From Chitinophagaceae bacterium (GTDB lineage: Bacteria > Bacteroidota > Bacteroidia > Chitinophagales > Chitinophagaceae), in contig JADJTY010000003.1 in the NCBI GenBank assembly GCA_016710935.1, positions 124,001-188,000 on the forward strand: 64,000 nt of DNA. The letters run 5' to 3'. Position numbers and translations under genes: made by a program. Within the stretch, counting starts at the first letter, position 1; every line of letters begins with the position of its first letter. This document shows, piece after piece, positions 43,771 to 52,460 of this stretch. The notes under the pieces are model-generated. The model searched no databases, had not been told where the DNA came from, and worked only from the letters and a program-made list of their open reading frames with translations.

Positions 43771-44667
43771 ATGATAACGATTAAAAAATCATTCCTCGCG
43801 CTTTTTTTGCTGACCATTGTTTTCAGCAGTTGTAAAAAAGCAGAATATACTTTTGGTGATATTAAAACACCCGCCAATCTGGTACTTACTGCAGTTGTGC
43901 AGGGTGTTGATGTTGCCAATCCCTTTGGCAACGGAACCGGTAAGGTGGATATAAATATTAAAGCTGATGAAGCCTTAAATTATAAAATTGATTTCGGCGA
44001 CGGTACCGCACCACAGATGGTTCCTTCAGGTATTATTCAATATCGTTTTGGTAACCCTGGTACTGCAGAATACAATATTACTGTAAACGCTATTGGTACA
44101 GGTGGTTCTATGAGTACCATAACCAAAAAAGTGAAAGTGTATGTAAACTTTCAGATACCTGCTTCAATTTTGCAGAACCTTACCAATGGTTCATCCAAAG
44201 TATGGGAAACTGATAAAAATGCAGGCGGGCATTTTGGGGTAGGACCAAATAACGAGTTTTTTCCACTGTGGTATTCTGCCGGGCCAAATTCAAGAGAGCC
44301 GTGCGCCTATGATGATGACATCACATTCAGCAAAGATGCCAACGACAATGTAAAATTGTCTATCAACAATAAAGGAGAATCCTTCTCCATTGGAGCGGCA
44401 ACTGCCTTTTATGGTTTTGCAGGTGGTGATGGTTGTTATGCCATTAATACCGGTGGTTTAAGATCACTCATATTTATGAATTCAACCTCCGGTTCTAACG
44501 CGTCGCAATCAACCGGTATTCAGTTTTCGGTACCGGGTAATGGCATCATTAATTTTGGAACCGGCGGCACCATGTATGAGATTCTTTCTATAACCGATAC
44601 GCAACTGCATTTGCGTAACATCGGTGCTGACGGCAATTCCTGGTATCAAAAACTTATCAAAAAATAA
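43771..44667 (+). CDS. Second surface glycan-binding lipoprotein with PKD domain
   Basis: The 298-residue lipoprotein has a lipobox at VFSSCKKA (C21). A PKD-like domain (about 35-130: NYKIDFGDGTAPQMVP, GNPGTAEYNITVNA) follows. The C-terminal domain begins NGSSKVWETDKNAGGHFGVG and includes YDDDITFSKDAN. Similar two-domain lipoproteins are common beside SusCD in beta-glucan loci. It is not an enzyme as far as seen. It is part of the operon, with a 5-base gap to the GH16 gene. Confidence 0.8.
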   Translation: MITIKKSFLALFLLTIVFSSCKKAEYTFGDIKTPANLVLTAVVQGVDVANPFGNGTGKVDINIKADEALNYKIDFGDGTAPQMVPSGIIQYRFGNPGTAEYNITVNAIGTGGSMSTITKKVKVYVNFQIPASILQNLTNGSSKVWETDKNAGGHFGVGPNNEFFPLWYSAGPNSREPCAYDDDITFSKDANDNVKLSINNKGESFSIGAATAFYGFAGGDGCYAINTGGLRSLIFMNSTSGSNASQSTGIQFSVPGNGIINFGTGGTMYEILSITDTQLHLRNIGADGNSWYQKLIKK

Positions 44668-44672
44668 TAACC

Positions 44673-45737
44673 ATGAAGCCGCTAAGAGATTTGTTTAAGA
44701 TGTTTTTTGTATTAACTGTTTTAATCAGTTGCAGCAAAGGAAGCAGCAGCGGTAATGGCGGTACACAAATTGCACCCAGCAACCTGGTGGTTAATGCTAT
44801 TGCCAGCACAGATGGAAGTGGTAATGTTAGTTTTACTGCTACAGCCACCAATGCCGTTACTTATGTTTACGAATATGGTAACGGTATCATTGAAACTGTT
44901 GCAACGGGTGTTGTAACCCACCGGTATACGATCATTGGTAATATAACGTACACGGTTAATGTTACTGCAAAAAGCAGCTCGGGACTATCCATCAGCAAAT
45001 CAATACAGGTAACGGTCAATACAGCAGGAGGTGGCGGCGGCACACCATCATTGGTCTTTAGTGATGAATTTAATGTCAATGGTGCACCCGATCCGGCCAA
45101 ATGGGGCTACGATATTGGCTCCGGCAGCGGTGGCTGGGGTAACAACGAAGTGCAGTATTATACCAGCAGACCCGAAAATGCCATTGTACAGGGTGGCGTA
45201 TTAAAAATAAACGCTATTAAGGAAAACTATTCAGGCAGTGCATATACATCGGCCCGTTTATTAAGCAAGGGAAAATATTCGTTTAAGTATGGCAGGATTG
45301 AGGTAAGGGCTAAATTCCCCACCGGTGTGGGTACCTGGCCTGCCGCCTGGATGCTGGGCGACAACATCAACACAGTGGGCTGGCCTGCATGTGGTGAAAT
45401 AGATATCGTGGAGCATTTAGGAAGAGATCTGAACAAGATCTACGGAACCTTGCATTATCCTGGTCGTTCGGGTGGCAATGCCAATGGCAATACCATTTTA
45501 GTACCGGATGCCACAACCGCTTTTCATACTTATGCAGTAGAATGGTCGGCATTAACCATAAAAATATATGTAGATGCACAGTTGTTCCATACGGTAAGCA
45601 ATTCAACAGCTATACCATTTAACCAGAATTTTTTCATTTTACTCAATATGGCTATGGGTGGCAATTTTGGCGGTGCTGTTGATCCGGCATTTACCAATGC
45701 AACTTATGAGATTGATTATATAAGGGTGTATCAGTAA
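44673..45737 (+). CDS. GH16 endo-beta-1,3-glucanase (laminarinase) lipoprotein
   Basis: Cuts beta-1,3-glucan inside the chain at the cell surface. The 354 residues have a lipobox at LISC (C20), a PKD-like domain (about 33-117), a glycine-rich linker and a GH16 domain from about 126. The catalytic signature is GEIDIVEHLG, with E242 as nucleophile, D244 and E247 as acid/base, in the laminarinase (GH16_3-like) arrangement E-I-D-I-V-E. SDEFNVNGAPDPAKWGYDIG and GRIEVRAKFPTGVGTWPAAW are also characteristic. Confidence 0.93.
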   Translation: MKPLRDLFKMFFVLTVLISCSKGSSSGNGGTQIAPSNLVVNAIASTDGSGNVSFTATATNAVTYVYEYGNGIIETVATGVVTHRYTIIGNITYTVNVTAKSSSGLSISKSIQVTVNTAGGGGGTPSLVFSDEFNVNGAPDPAKWGYDIGSGSGGWGNNEVQYYTSRPENAIVQGGVLKINAIKENYSGSAYTSARLLSKGKYSFKYGRIEVRAKFPTGVGTWPAAWMLGDNINTVGWPACGEIDIVEHLGRDLNKIYGTLHYPGRSGGNANGNTILVPDATTAFHTYAVEWSALTIKIYVDAQLFHTVSNSTAIPFNQNFFILLNMAMGGNFGGAVDPAFTNATYEIDYIRVYQ

Positions 45738-45917
45738 GAAATACTTCACGCGGCTTAATCTGCGTGTGTTCAAAAATATACAGGGGTTGCCGAATGAGTT
45801 AGTTACAAGCAGTTAGTTTTCTCATTTAGCAATCGTTATTAAGCGGTTCGTATTTACTTGTCCAGGTAGATACTCCCGCTTTTTTTTATGGATATATGTA
45901 ATTTTAAAAAAAAATCA

Positions 45918-48205
45918 ATGAAGGCAATTCAGTTTAAAACAACCCGTTTAGCGGCATTGTTTTTTTTAATGATGGTGAACTTAACCGTTTCAGCTCAAAA
46001 TAATATAAGTAATCCTGTGGAAGAAAAAATAAATGCCCTGCTGCAACAAATGACACTGGAAGAAAAAGTGGGTCAGATGAATCAGTTCAGTGACTTTTGG
46101 AATGTAACCGGTCCTGCACCCACTACCGGTGATGCCCGGAAAAATACGATCTGTTGCGCAAAGGCATGGTAGGTGCCTTTTTAAATGTAAAAGGTGCCAA
46201 TAATGTGCGTAAGCTGCAGGAAATTGCGGTAAAGGAAACACGCCTGGGCATTCCTTTATTATTCGGGTTTGATATTATTCACGGATATAAAACCCTTTTT
46301 CCCATACCATTGGGTGAAGCTGCCAGTTGGGATCTGGCAGCTATCGAAAAATCAGCACGTATTTCGGCCATTGAAGCATCGGCTGCAGGTATAAACTGGA
46401 CCTTTGCGCCTATGGTGGATATCAGCCGCGATGCCCGCTGGGGAAGGGTGATGGAAGGGGCAGGAGAAGACACTTACCTGGGTACAAAGATCGGCCTTGC
46501 CCGCATCAGGGGGTTTCAGGGTGATGACCTGTCGGCAAATAATACCATTGCCGCTACGGCCAAACATTTTGCAGGTTATGGCTTTGCAGAAGCAGGCCGC
46601 GAATACAATACAGTTGATGTGGGTACCTCAACCCTGTACAATGTTATTTTACCACCCTTTAAAGCGGCGGTGGATGCAGGTGTACAAACGGTAATGAATT
46701 CGTTTAACACACTAAACGGGGTACCGGCTACCGGCAATAAAATGCTTCAGCGTGATATTTTAAAAGATGCCTGGAAGTTTAATGGTTTTGTGGTATCAGA
46801 CTGGGGCTCAGGAATGGAATTGACTGACCATGGCTTTGCCCGCGACCTGAAACATGCAGCTGAGCTAAGTGCCAATGCGGGCAGTGACATGGACATGGAA
46901 TCATATGCTTATGTAACTTATCTGAAAGAGCTGGTGGAGACCGGGAAAGTTGAGATCAAAGTGGTGGATGATGCCGTAAAAAGAATATTAAGGGTAAAGT
47001 TTAAACTCGGCTTATTCGACGATCCTTACCGTTATTGTGATGCCGCCAGGGAAAAAGAAATGCTTTATAATCCGGCACATGCAGTGGCTGCTCTGGATGT
47101 GGCAAGGAAATCAATCGTATTATTAAAAAACGAATATGTAAAGGGTAGTGGTATAAACCTGTTGCCCATAGCTAAAAACCAACAGCAAATTGCGGTAATT
47201 GGTGCCCTGGCTGATGATAAGAACAGCCCTTTGGGCAACTGGCGACTGGCAAGCGATGATAATACGGCAGTTTCTGTTATGGAAGGACTAAAAAAATATA
47301 CATCCAATATCCGGTATGCCAAAGGTGCTGATGTGGTTAGGGGTAAAACTGAATTTGGAAGCCCGGTAACAGTAAACGAAGCTGATTCAAGCGGGTTTAA
47401 AGCAGCGGTTCAATTAGCTATGAGTTCAGAATTGGTTATCATGGTTTTAGGAGAGCATGGGTACCAGAGTGGAGAGGCCCGTAGCCGCACTAAACTAGAC
47501 CTGCCCGGCGTACAGCAGCAACTGTTGGAAGCCGTGTATGCTGTAAATAAAAACATTGTATTAGTATTAATGAATGGCAGACCGCTGGCCATTACCTGGG
47601 CACAGGAAAAAATACCGGCCATAGTAGAAGCCTGGCAATTGGGCAGCCAAATCGGAAATGCGGTGGCACAGGTGTTATTTGGCGATCATAACCCTTCGGG
47701 CAAGTTGCCCATGACCTTTCCACGCAGCGTAGGACAGGTGCCCATTTATTATAATCCGTATAACACCGGCAGGCCGGGGCCCAAAACTGAGGTTTTCTGG
47801 AGTCATTATTCCGATGAAAGCAATAAGCCGCTGTACCCGTTTGGTTTTGGCTTAAGCTATACAAGCTTTACGTACAGCAACCTGGCAATACATGATGAAG
47901 ATCCTGCCAATATAAAGGTAACGGTTACTGTAAAAAATACCGGTAAGCTGGAGGGCGAAGAAGTTGCCCAGTTATATATCCGGGATAAAACAGCGAGCGT
48001 GGTAAGGCCCATTAAAGAATTAAAAGGTTTCAGTAAGTTTAGCCTGAAGGCGGGCGAAGCCCGCCAGGTAGAATTTATTTTAACTGCTGCCGAACTGGGT
48101 TTTTATGATAATACAGGCACTTTTATAGTAGAGCCCGGCGAATTTGACGTAATGGTAGGCGGGAATTCTACAGAAGGAATTAGCGGGAAGTTTACACTTA
48201 AATAA
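45918..48205 (+). pseudogene. GH3 beta-glucosidase interrupted by a one-base frameshift
   Basis: Periplasmic exo-acting beta-glucosidase of family GH3, about 760 residues if whole. The first part (45918-46172) has the signal peptide MKAIQFKTTRLAALFFLMM and EEKINALLQQMTLEEKVGQMNQ, then goes wrong after GDARK and stops at 46170. The second part continues one frame back with KYDLLRKGMVGAFLNVKG and runs intact to 48205, including the nucleophile motif GFVVSDWGSG, the C-terminal GH3 domain (HNPSGKLPMTFPRSVGQVP) and a fibronectin-like end. One extra A in the five-A run at 46140-46144 would restore GDARKKYDLLRKG. This could be a real mutation or a sequencing error. Confidence 0.85.
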
Positions 48206-48283
48206 TTTCACGCAGCAGACTCTGTGTAACAGAGAATAGAGATACCTCAGCGATCTCTGCAACTTTGCGAACTCTGCGTGAAA
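48206..48283. repeat. 78-base dispersed repeat with 10-base terminal inverted repeats
   Basis: TTTCACGCAG (48206-48215) and CTGCGTGAAA (48274-48283) are perfect terminal inverted repeats. Inside are the hairpin CTCTGT-GTA-ACAGAG (48220-48234) and words of the CTCTGCAACTTTGCG type known as dispersed repeats in Bacteroidota. It starts immediately after the GH3 stop codon. A weaker hairpin with CACGC/GCGTG arms at 45747-45766 may be related. Confidence 0.55.
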
Positions 48284-48872
48284 CCCATAAAAAAAGGGCC
48301 AAAGTAGAAACTTAGCCCCGTTAATCCAATATCCTATGAAAAACCGGTGTAAAGATGCGAACTTATAAACAATGTATTGTTATAGAATTGTAATAAAAAC
48401 TTACACAATTAAATAGTTTACAAGCTGTTGTGATTATTTAAAAGCCTGCATTTGCAGCATTCCATCCATACAGACAATATTGTGCTGGTAAAAAATATGA
48501 TCTTTCGGAAACCAGGGAGAGCATTTGCTAAAGAAAGCGACTTTTCCTTTTACAAACTTCCACTTATAATCACCTTAAGAATGAAGTTATGGTTGCGCTA
48601 TAGAGTGGGAAATCAAATAATCTATTTAACATAATATATATTATAAGTAAAAAATTAAAAGATAACTAATTGATAATCAGTATAAAAAATTGCATATAAC
48701 CGAATGTTATGTAAAGCAGGCGCAAATTTGGCCTCTGTCTTCTGTCTTTGGCTGCTGAGCCAGTTGCACGAACACCAATGCAACACCTGCCACAAAGCTT
48801 TGCCTGTTGGCTGTAAACCTATGTGAATTAATAAGACTAAATTATTATCTTTATTTATATAATGTTCAAACG
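48284..48872. other. Intergenic stretch without a recognisable gene
   Basis: These 589 bases separate the GH3 gene from the serine hydrolase. They are mostly A+T rich with no convincing reading frame. One small inverted repeat, ATAAC-CGAAT-GTTAT (48696-48710), is the only clear structure. No terminator with a good T run and no TAnnTTTG box were found. Confidence 0.5.
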
Positions 48873-50492
48873 ATGAAACACTTTTATTTCATAATCGTAC
48901 TTTTAAGTGTTTGTAAGATTGGGAAAGCCCAAAGCTGGCAGGATACCGTTTTGAGTATAGACAAGCTTTTTGCCAGGTATAAACCAGCTAACCCCGGAGC
49001 ACAGTTGGCCATCAGCAGGAACGGTAAGATCATCTTTTCAAAAGCATGGGGAATGGCCGACCTGGAGCATAACGCACCCCTTACCACCGAATCAATATCA
49101 GAAGCTGGTTCGGTATCAAAACAATTTACAGCCGCTGCTATCCTGTTATTAGAGCAGCAAGGCAAATTAACATTGGATGATGATGTTAAGAAATATGTTC
49201 CTGAATTACCTGATTATGGTTATACAATAACGCTTCGTCAAATGATACAGCATAAGAGTGGATTAAGGGACTGGGGTTATATAGCAGATATTGCCGGCTG
49301 GCCAAGGACGACCAGGACTTACAATAATGATGACGCACTCTATATCATTTGCAATCAAAAGACATTGAACTATAAACCTGGAGACGAATATTTATACAGT
49401 AATTCCAATTACCAGCTATTAACAATAATAGTACAAAGGGTAAGTGGTTTAAGCCTGGCGGAGTATACCCGCAAATATATTTTTGAACCCGCCGGAATGA
49501 AACATACCCAATGGCGGGACAATTATAAAAGGGTCGTTCCAAACCGTGCTATGGCTTATTCCAGGTACAGAAACGCATATGAAACAGAAATGCCAAATGA
49601 ATTCGTGTATGGCAATGGTGGTCTATTGACTACGGCTGAGGACCTGTTGATATGGTCTGATTATTTTATGAAAGGGAAATTCGGGACACCTTCCTTATTG
49701 GAGCAGCAATCAAGTACCAGCACACTTAATAATGGAGTGATGCACAGGTACTCCGCAGGTTTATTTAACGGTAAACACCGTGGCTGGAAATATTTCTCAC
49801 ATGACGGTGCCACTGCTGGCTACCGTGCTAATTTTGAAGCATATCCTGAATTAGGTTTATCATTTGTATGGTTAAGCAACACATCAGAATTTGACAGTGA
49901 TACCATCAATGTTGCAGAATCGGTGTCTGATATATTTATTCCTGTTAAAGAGTCAGAGCCGGAGATGAAAGCCCTTCCGCCGTATGATGTATCAAAAGAA
50001 AAATTGAATAGTTATACTGGTTGGTACCGGAATACCAAAACAGGCGGTGGACTAAAATTGTACATGCAGCAGGAAAAATTGTATGGAACCGAAGGCGGTC
50101 AATTGAAGCCGGTGGCTGAAAATGTTTTTCTAACCAGGCGTAATAACAGGGTTGAAATAAGCCCAAAGGGACTTTTGATTATCAGACCCGAGAAAGACAG
50201 TGTTTACTTTTCAAAAGTTGATGCTGCAAAACTCAATGAAAAAACAATGCAGGAATACGTTGGTGAATATTATTCAGACGAGGTAGAAGTAAAATACCAT
50301 GTGCAGGTAAAGAATGGCAAATTATTTTTACTATTAAAGCCAAGATTAGAATATCAACTGACACCAACTTATGAAAATGGCTTTGATATCCCCGATGGTG
50401 TTGTTTATTTCGAAAGAGAAAAGAAGAAGGTCATCAACTTTAAGATTTCAGTAGAACGGGCCAGGAATGTTGAATTCAGGAAGATCAAATAG
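48873..50492 (+). CDS. Serine hydrolase of the beta-lactamase/class C (PBP-like) family
   Basis: A secreted 539-residue protein. The signal peptide MKHFYFIIVLLSVCKIGKAQ favours the start at 48873 over upstream ATGs. The serine-lysine pair S80-V-S-K83 (GSVSKQFTAA) and Y175-S-N177 (YLYSNSNYQ) are the catalytic motifs of class C beta-lactamase-like enzymes. HDGATAGYR further on takes the place of the third motif. A C-terminal beta domain of about 170 residues follows. Such proteins can be esterases or peptidases, and the substrate cannot be told. It follows the PUL on the same strand but is separated by a long gap. Confidence 0.85.
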   Translation: MKHFYFIIVLLSVCKIGKAQSWQDTVLSIDKLFARYKPANPGAQLAISRNGKIIFSKAWGMADLEHNAPLTTESISEAGSVSKQFTAAAILLLEQQGKLTLDDDVKKYVPELPDYGYTITLRQMIQHKSGLRDWGYIADIAGWPRTTRTYNNDDALYIICNQKTLNYKPGDEYLYSNSNYQLLTIIVQRVSGLSLAEYTRKYIFEPAGMKHTQWRDNYKRVVPNRAMAYSRYRNAYETEMPNEFVYGNGGLLTTAEDLLIWSDYFMKGKFGTPSLLEQQSSTSTLNNGVMHRYSAGLFNGKHRGWKYFSHDGATAGYRANFEAYPELGLSFVWLSNTSEFDSDTINVAESVSDIFIPVKESEPEMKALPPYDVSKEKLNSYTGWYRNTKTGGGLKLYMQQEKLYGTEGGQLKPVAENVFLTRRNNRVEISPKGLLIIRPEKDSVYFSKVDAAKLNEKTMQEYVGEYYSDEVEVKYHVQVKNGKLFLLLKPRLEYQLTPTYENGFDIPDGVVYFEREKKKVINFKISVERARNVEFRKIK

Positions 50493-50551
50493 GCATTGCA
50501 TAAAATCACATGAATAAACTAAGGAGCTTTTCACCCTGTCCCCTCTGCCCT

Positions 50552-50570
50552 GGTTCGTTGCGCAAGAACC
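50552..50570. terminator. Hairpin between converging genes
   Basis: GGTTC (50552-50556) pairs with GAACC (50566-50570) around the self-complementary TTGCGCAA. It lies between the serine hydrolase and the last GH17 gene, which converge. No T run follows, so terminator function is uncertain. Confidence 0.35.
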
Positions 50571-50619
50571 ACTCGTTGTTTGTGATTGATGAGAAAAAAT
50601 GCTTATGGTAAATGGTAAA

Positions 50620-51558
50620 TTATTTGGTGAGACAAGGCAGATCTTCTGCCGCCAGTTTAGGCGTTCTGTCTGTATGAAACAATCCCCAGTGCTTTTCCGG
50701 TTCATTTGGATCCGGCGAGCCTTTCCAGGATTCATCAAATGCCTCAAAAAAGAAAACGAGTGTCTTATTCTTTTCGGCCCAGTTCATCAGATCTTCATAA
50801 TACATTTTCTGATTTTCCTCGTTCACATGTTCGGGATGGATGCCCCTGCCATTTGAATTGGTAGCCCAGCCGGCTTCGGTGATCACAATGGGTTTATCCG
50901 GATAAATGGCTAAAACGGCTTCATAATTTTCACGGGTATATTCAATGGCTTCATGTATATGTTTATATTCCCACACGGGGTAAGTATGAATGGAAATAAA
51001 ATCTACCTCGGCAGCCAATGGTTTTAACTTGCTGAGCCAGGGTACATAATTTTCACAAAAACTAACGGGTTGAATAGCCAGTTTTTTCACCTTGCGGGTA
51101 AATTCCAGTACCCGTTGTACCGGTACATAATGATCCGTCCAGTCAACACAGGCTTCATTGCCTACAGCCAGTGAAAAAATAATGTTGGGGAATTGATTGG
51201 CCCAATCAATGAGCCGTTGAATCTTTTCGTCGTTTTTTTTACGGTTTATTGCCAATTGGTCTGCAGTATAAACGCCCCCGCCCCAGGGACAACCAAAATT
51301 GTTCATCTCCGCTTCAATATAGGCACCCAACATGATCTTAAAATCCAGTTTTTCATGTTGAATAACCCGTATTACCGTTTCGGCATGTTCGTCGCAATCA
51401 TATAAACGCAGGTATTTCCAGTTGTTTTGGAGCAGCAGCAGATCTTCTTTTACTTCTTCATATGCAGGAGAAATACCACCTGGTTGCTGGCCATCCCTGA
51501 AACCTGAATAACAAATTGCTTTAGCTGGTGGCAACCCAAACCTTTCAAAAAAGTCCAT
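50620..51558 (-). CDS. Cytoplasmic GH17 family glycoside hydrolase
   Basis: A TIM-barrel beta-1,3-glucan-acting enzyme of 312 residues without signal peptide. The GH17 acid/base glutamate is in SLAVGNEAC (E135) and the nucleophile in IVITEAGWAT (E228). LRLYDCDEHAETVI, ISIHTYPVWEY and FFFEAFDESWKG are other family features. It resembles the GH17 lipoprotein at 56349 more than its immediate neighbour (both have GNEA and FEAFDE). It is the last gene of the minus-strand operon, one base after the previous stop. It probably degrades imported oligosaccharides. Confidence 0.85.
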   Translation of the reverse strand: MDFFERFGLPPAKAICYSGFRDGQQPGGISPAYEEVKEDLLLLQNNWKYLRLYDCDEHAETVIRVIQHEKLDFKIMLGAYIEAEMNNFGCPWGGGVYTADQLAINRKKNDEKIQRLIDWANQFPNIIFSLAVGNEACVDWTDHYVPVQRVLEFTRKVKKLAIQPVSFCENYVPWLSKLKPLAAEVDFISIHTYPVWEYKHIHEAIEYTRENYEAVLAIYPDKPIVITEAGWATNSNGRGIHPEHVNEENQKMYYEDLMNWAEKNKTLVFFFEAFDESWKGSPDPNEPEKHWGLFHTDRTPKLAAEDLPCLTK

Positions 51559-51559
51559 A

Positions 51560-52456
51560 TCAGAATTTCAGTTTTTCATGTTTATCCCAAATACCCCAGT
51601 AAGCACCAACCGTTCCTTCTGCTCCAACTTTCCACGACTCATCAAAGGAGGAGAAATAGAATACCGGAATGTTTTCATTGGAAGACCACAACTGGGTATT
51701 GATGAAATAGTCTTTTGCACTTTTTTCGCCGGGTACAGCCCCTTTCAGATTTTCACCCTGGCTGGGCCATCCTGTTTCAGTAATAATTACTTCCTTGCCA
51801 TTAGCGGCGTCTTTTGCCTGGTTATACATTTGCTGCATATAATCCAGTGAGCTTTCAGCCGGGCAGCCTTCCCAAAACGGGTAGCAGTTACATAAAATAA
51901 CATCACAGGCTTCGGTTATGCGTGGCCGGTGGCTAAACTCGTAATAGGCATCTACATAACCAATGGGTACATTTGGAATTTCAGCTTTTACATGGTTAAT
52001 AAAATCCAGTAACTCATCCTCTGATAAATCATTCCGGTACATTACTTCATTGCCTACAGCAGCAATATCAACCAAACCTTCCTTTGCCAGTTTTATCAAT
52101 CCCTCTATTTCACGTTGGTTTATTTCCGGATCATTACCCAGCCAGGCACCTACCAGTGTTTTTATTCCCATTTCCTTTGCCACTTTGGGTATCAACTCAT
52201 TACCTTCTGTGCATGAAAAAGAACGGATCCACCGGGTATGTGGCTTCAGTATTTCCATCCGGTGCCTTACCTGTTCTTCAGAAATAATATCTCCCGGCTT
52301 TTGGCCTTCGCCATATAAACTGAAGCAAAACCCATGTACTCCATTTTGCAGGATCTCTGCAAATAAATTATGTAATGCTTCTTCTGTTTCGCCTGTTACA
52401 TAACTGGTGTTTGTATCCGGCTTTAAGGAATAGACATGATCTTTTCTGAATGACAT
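51560..52456 (-). CDS. Cytoplasmic GH17 family glycoside hydrolase, paralogue of the fused domain
   Basis: The 298-residue GH17 barrel has no signal peptide. Acid/base E137 is in DIAAVGNEVMYRN and nucleophile E227 in VIITETGWPSQGEN, very close to the plant-type GH17 signature. It is strikingly similar to the C-terminal half of the preceding protein (EILQNGVHGFCFSLYGEGQ vs AILNEGVHGLCFSPYTEGQ; TRWIRSFSCTEGNELIP vs TKWIRSFSCTEGNELIP). One of them arose by duplication. The gap to the fusion gene is four bases. Confidence 0.87.
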   Translation of the reverse strand: MSFRKDHVYSLKPDTNTSYVTGETEEALHNLFAEILQNGVHGFCFSLYGEGQKPGDIISEEQVRHRMEILKPHTRWIRSFSCTEGNELIPKVAKEMGIKTLVGAWLGNDPEINQREIEGLIKLAKEGLVDIAAVGNEVMYRNDLSEDELLDFINHVKAEIPNVPIGYVDAYYEFSHRPRITEACDVILCNCYPFWEGCPAESSLDYMQQMYNQAKDAANGKEVIITETGWPSQGENLKGAVPGEKSAKDYFINTQLWSSNENIPVFYFSSFDESWKVGAEGTVGAYWGIWDKHEKLKF

Positions 52457-52460
52457 AATT

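Noticed and set aside
46136..46148. Programmed -1 frameshift in the GH3 gene
   Set aside because: The zero-frame codons CGG AAA AAT do not form a proper X-XXY-YYZ heptamer, no stimulatory stem is apparent downstream, and GH3 enzymes are not known to use recoding. An indel is simpler.
48452..48634. Small 60-codon open frame in the GH3-serine hydrolase gap
   Set aside because: No signal peptide, domain or composition typical of the neighbouring genes; consistent with chance.
48696..48710. ATAAC-CGAAT-GTTAT as an integron attC-like site
   Set aside because: The arms are only five bases, the attC core and long stem are missing, and no integrase is nearby.
50493..50619. Possible tRNA-like element around the GGTTC...GAACC hairpin
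   Set aside because: There is no acceptor stem, anticodon arm or CCA end; only one short hairpin is present.
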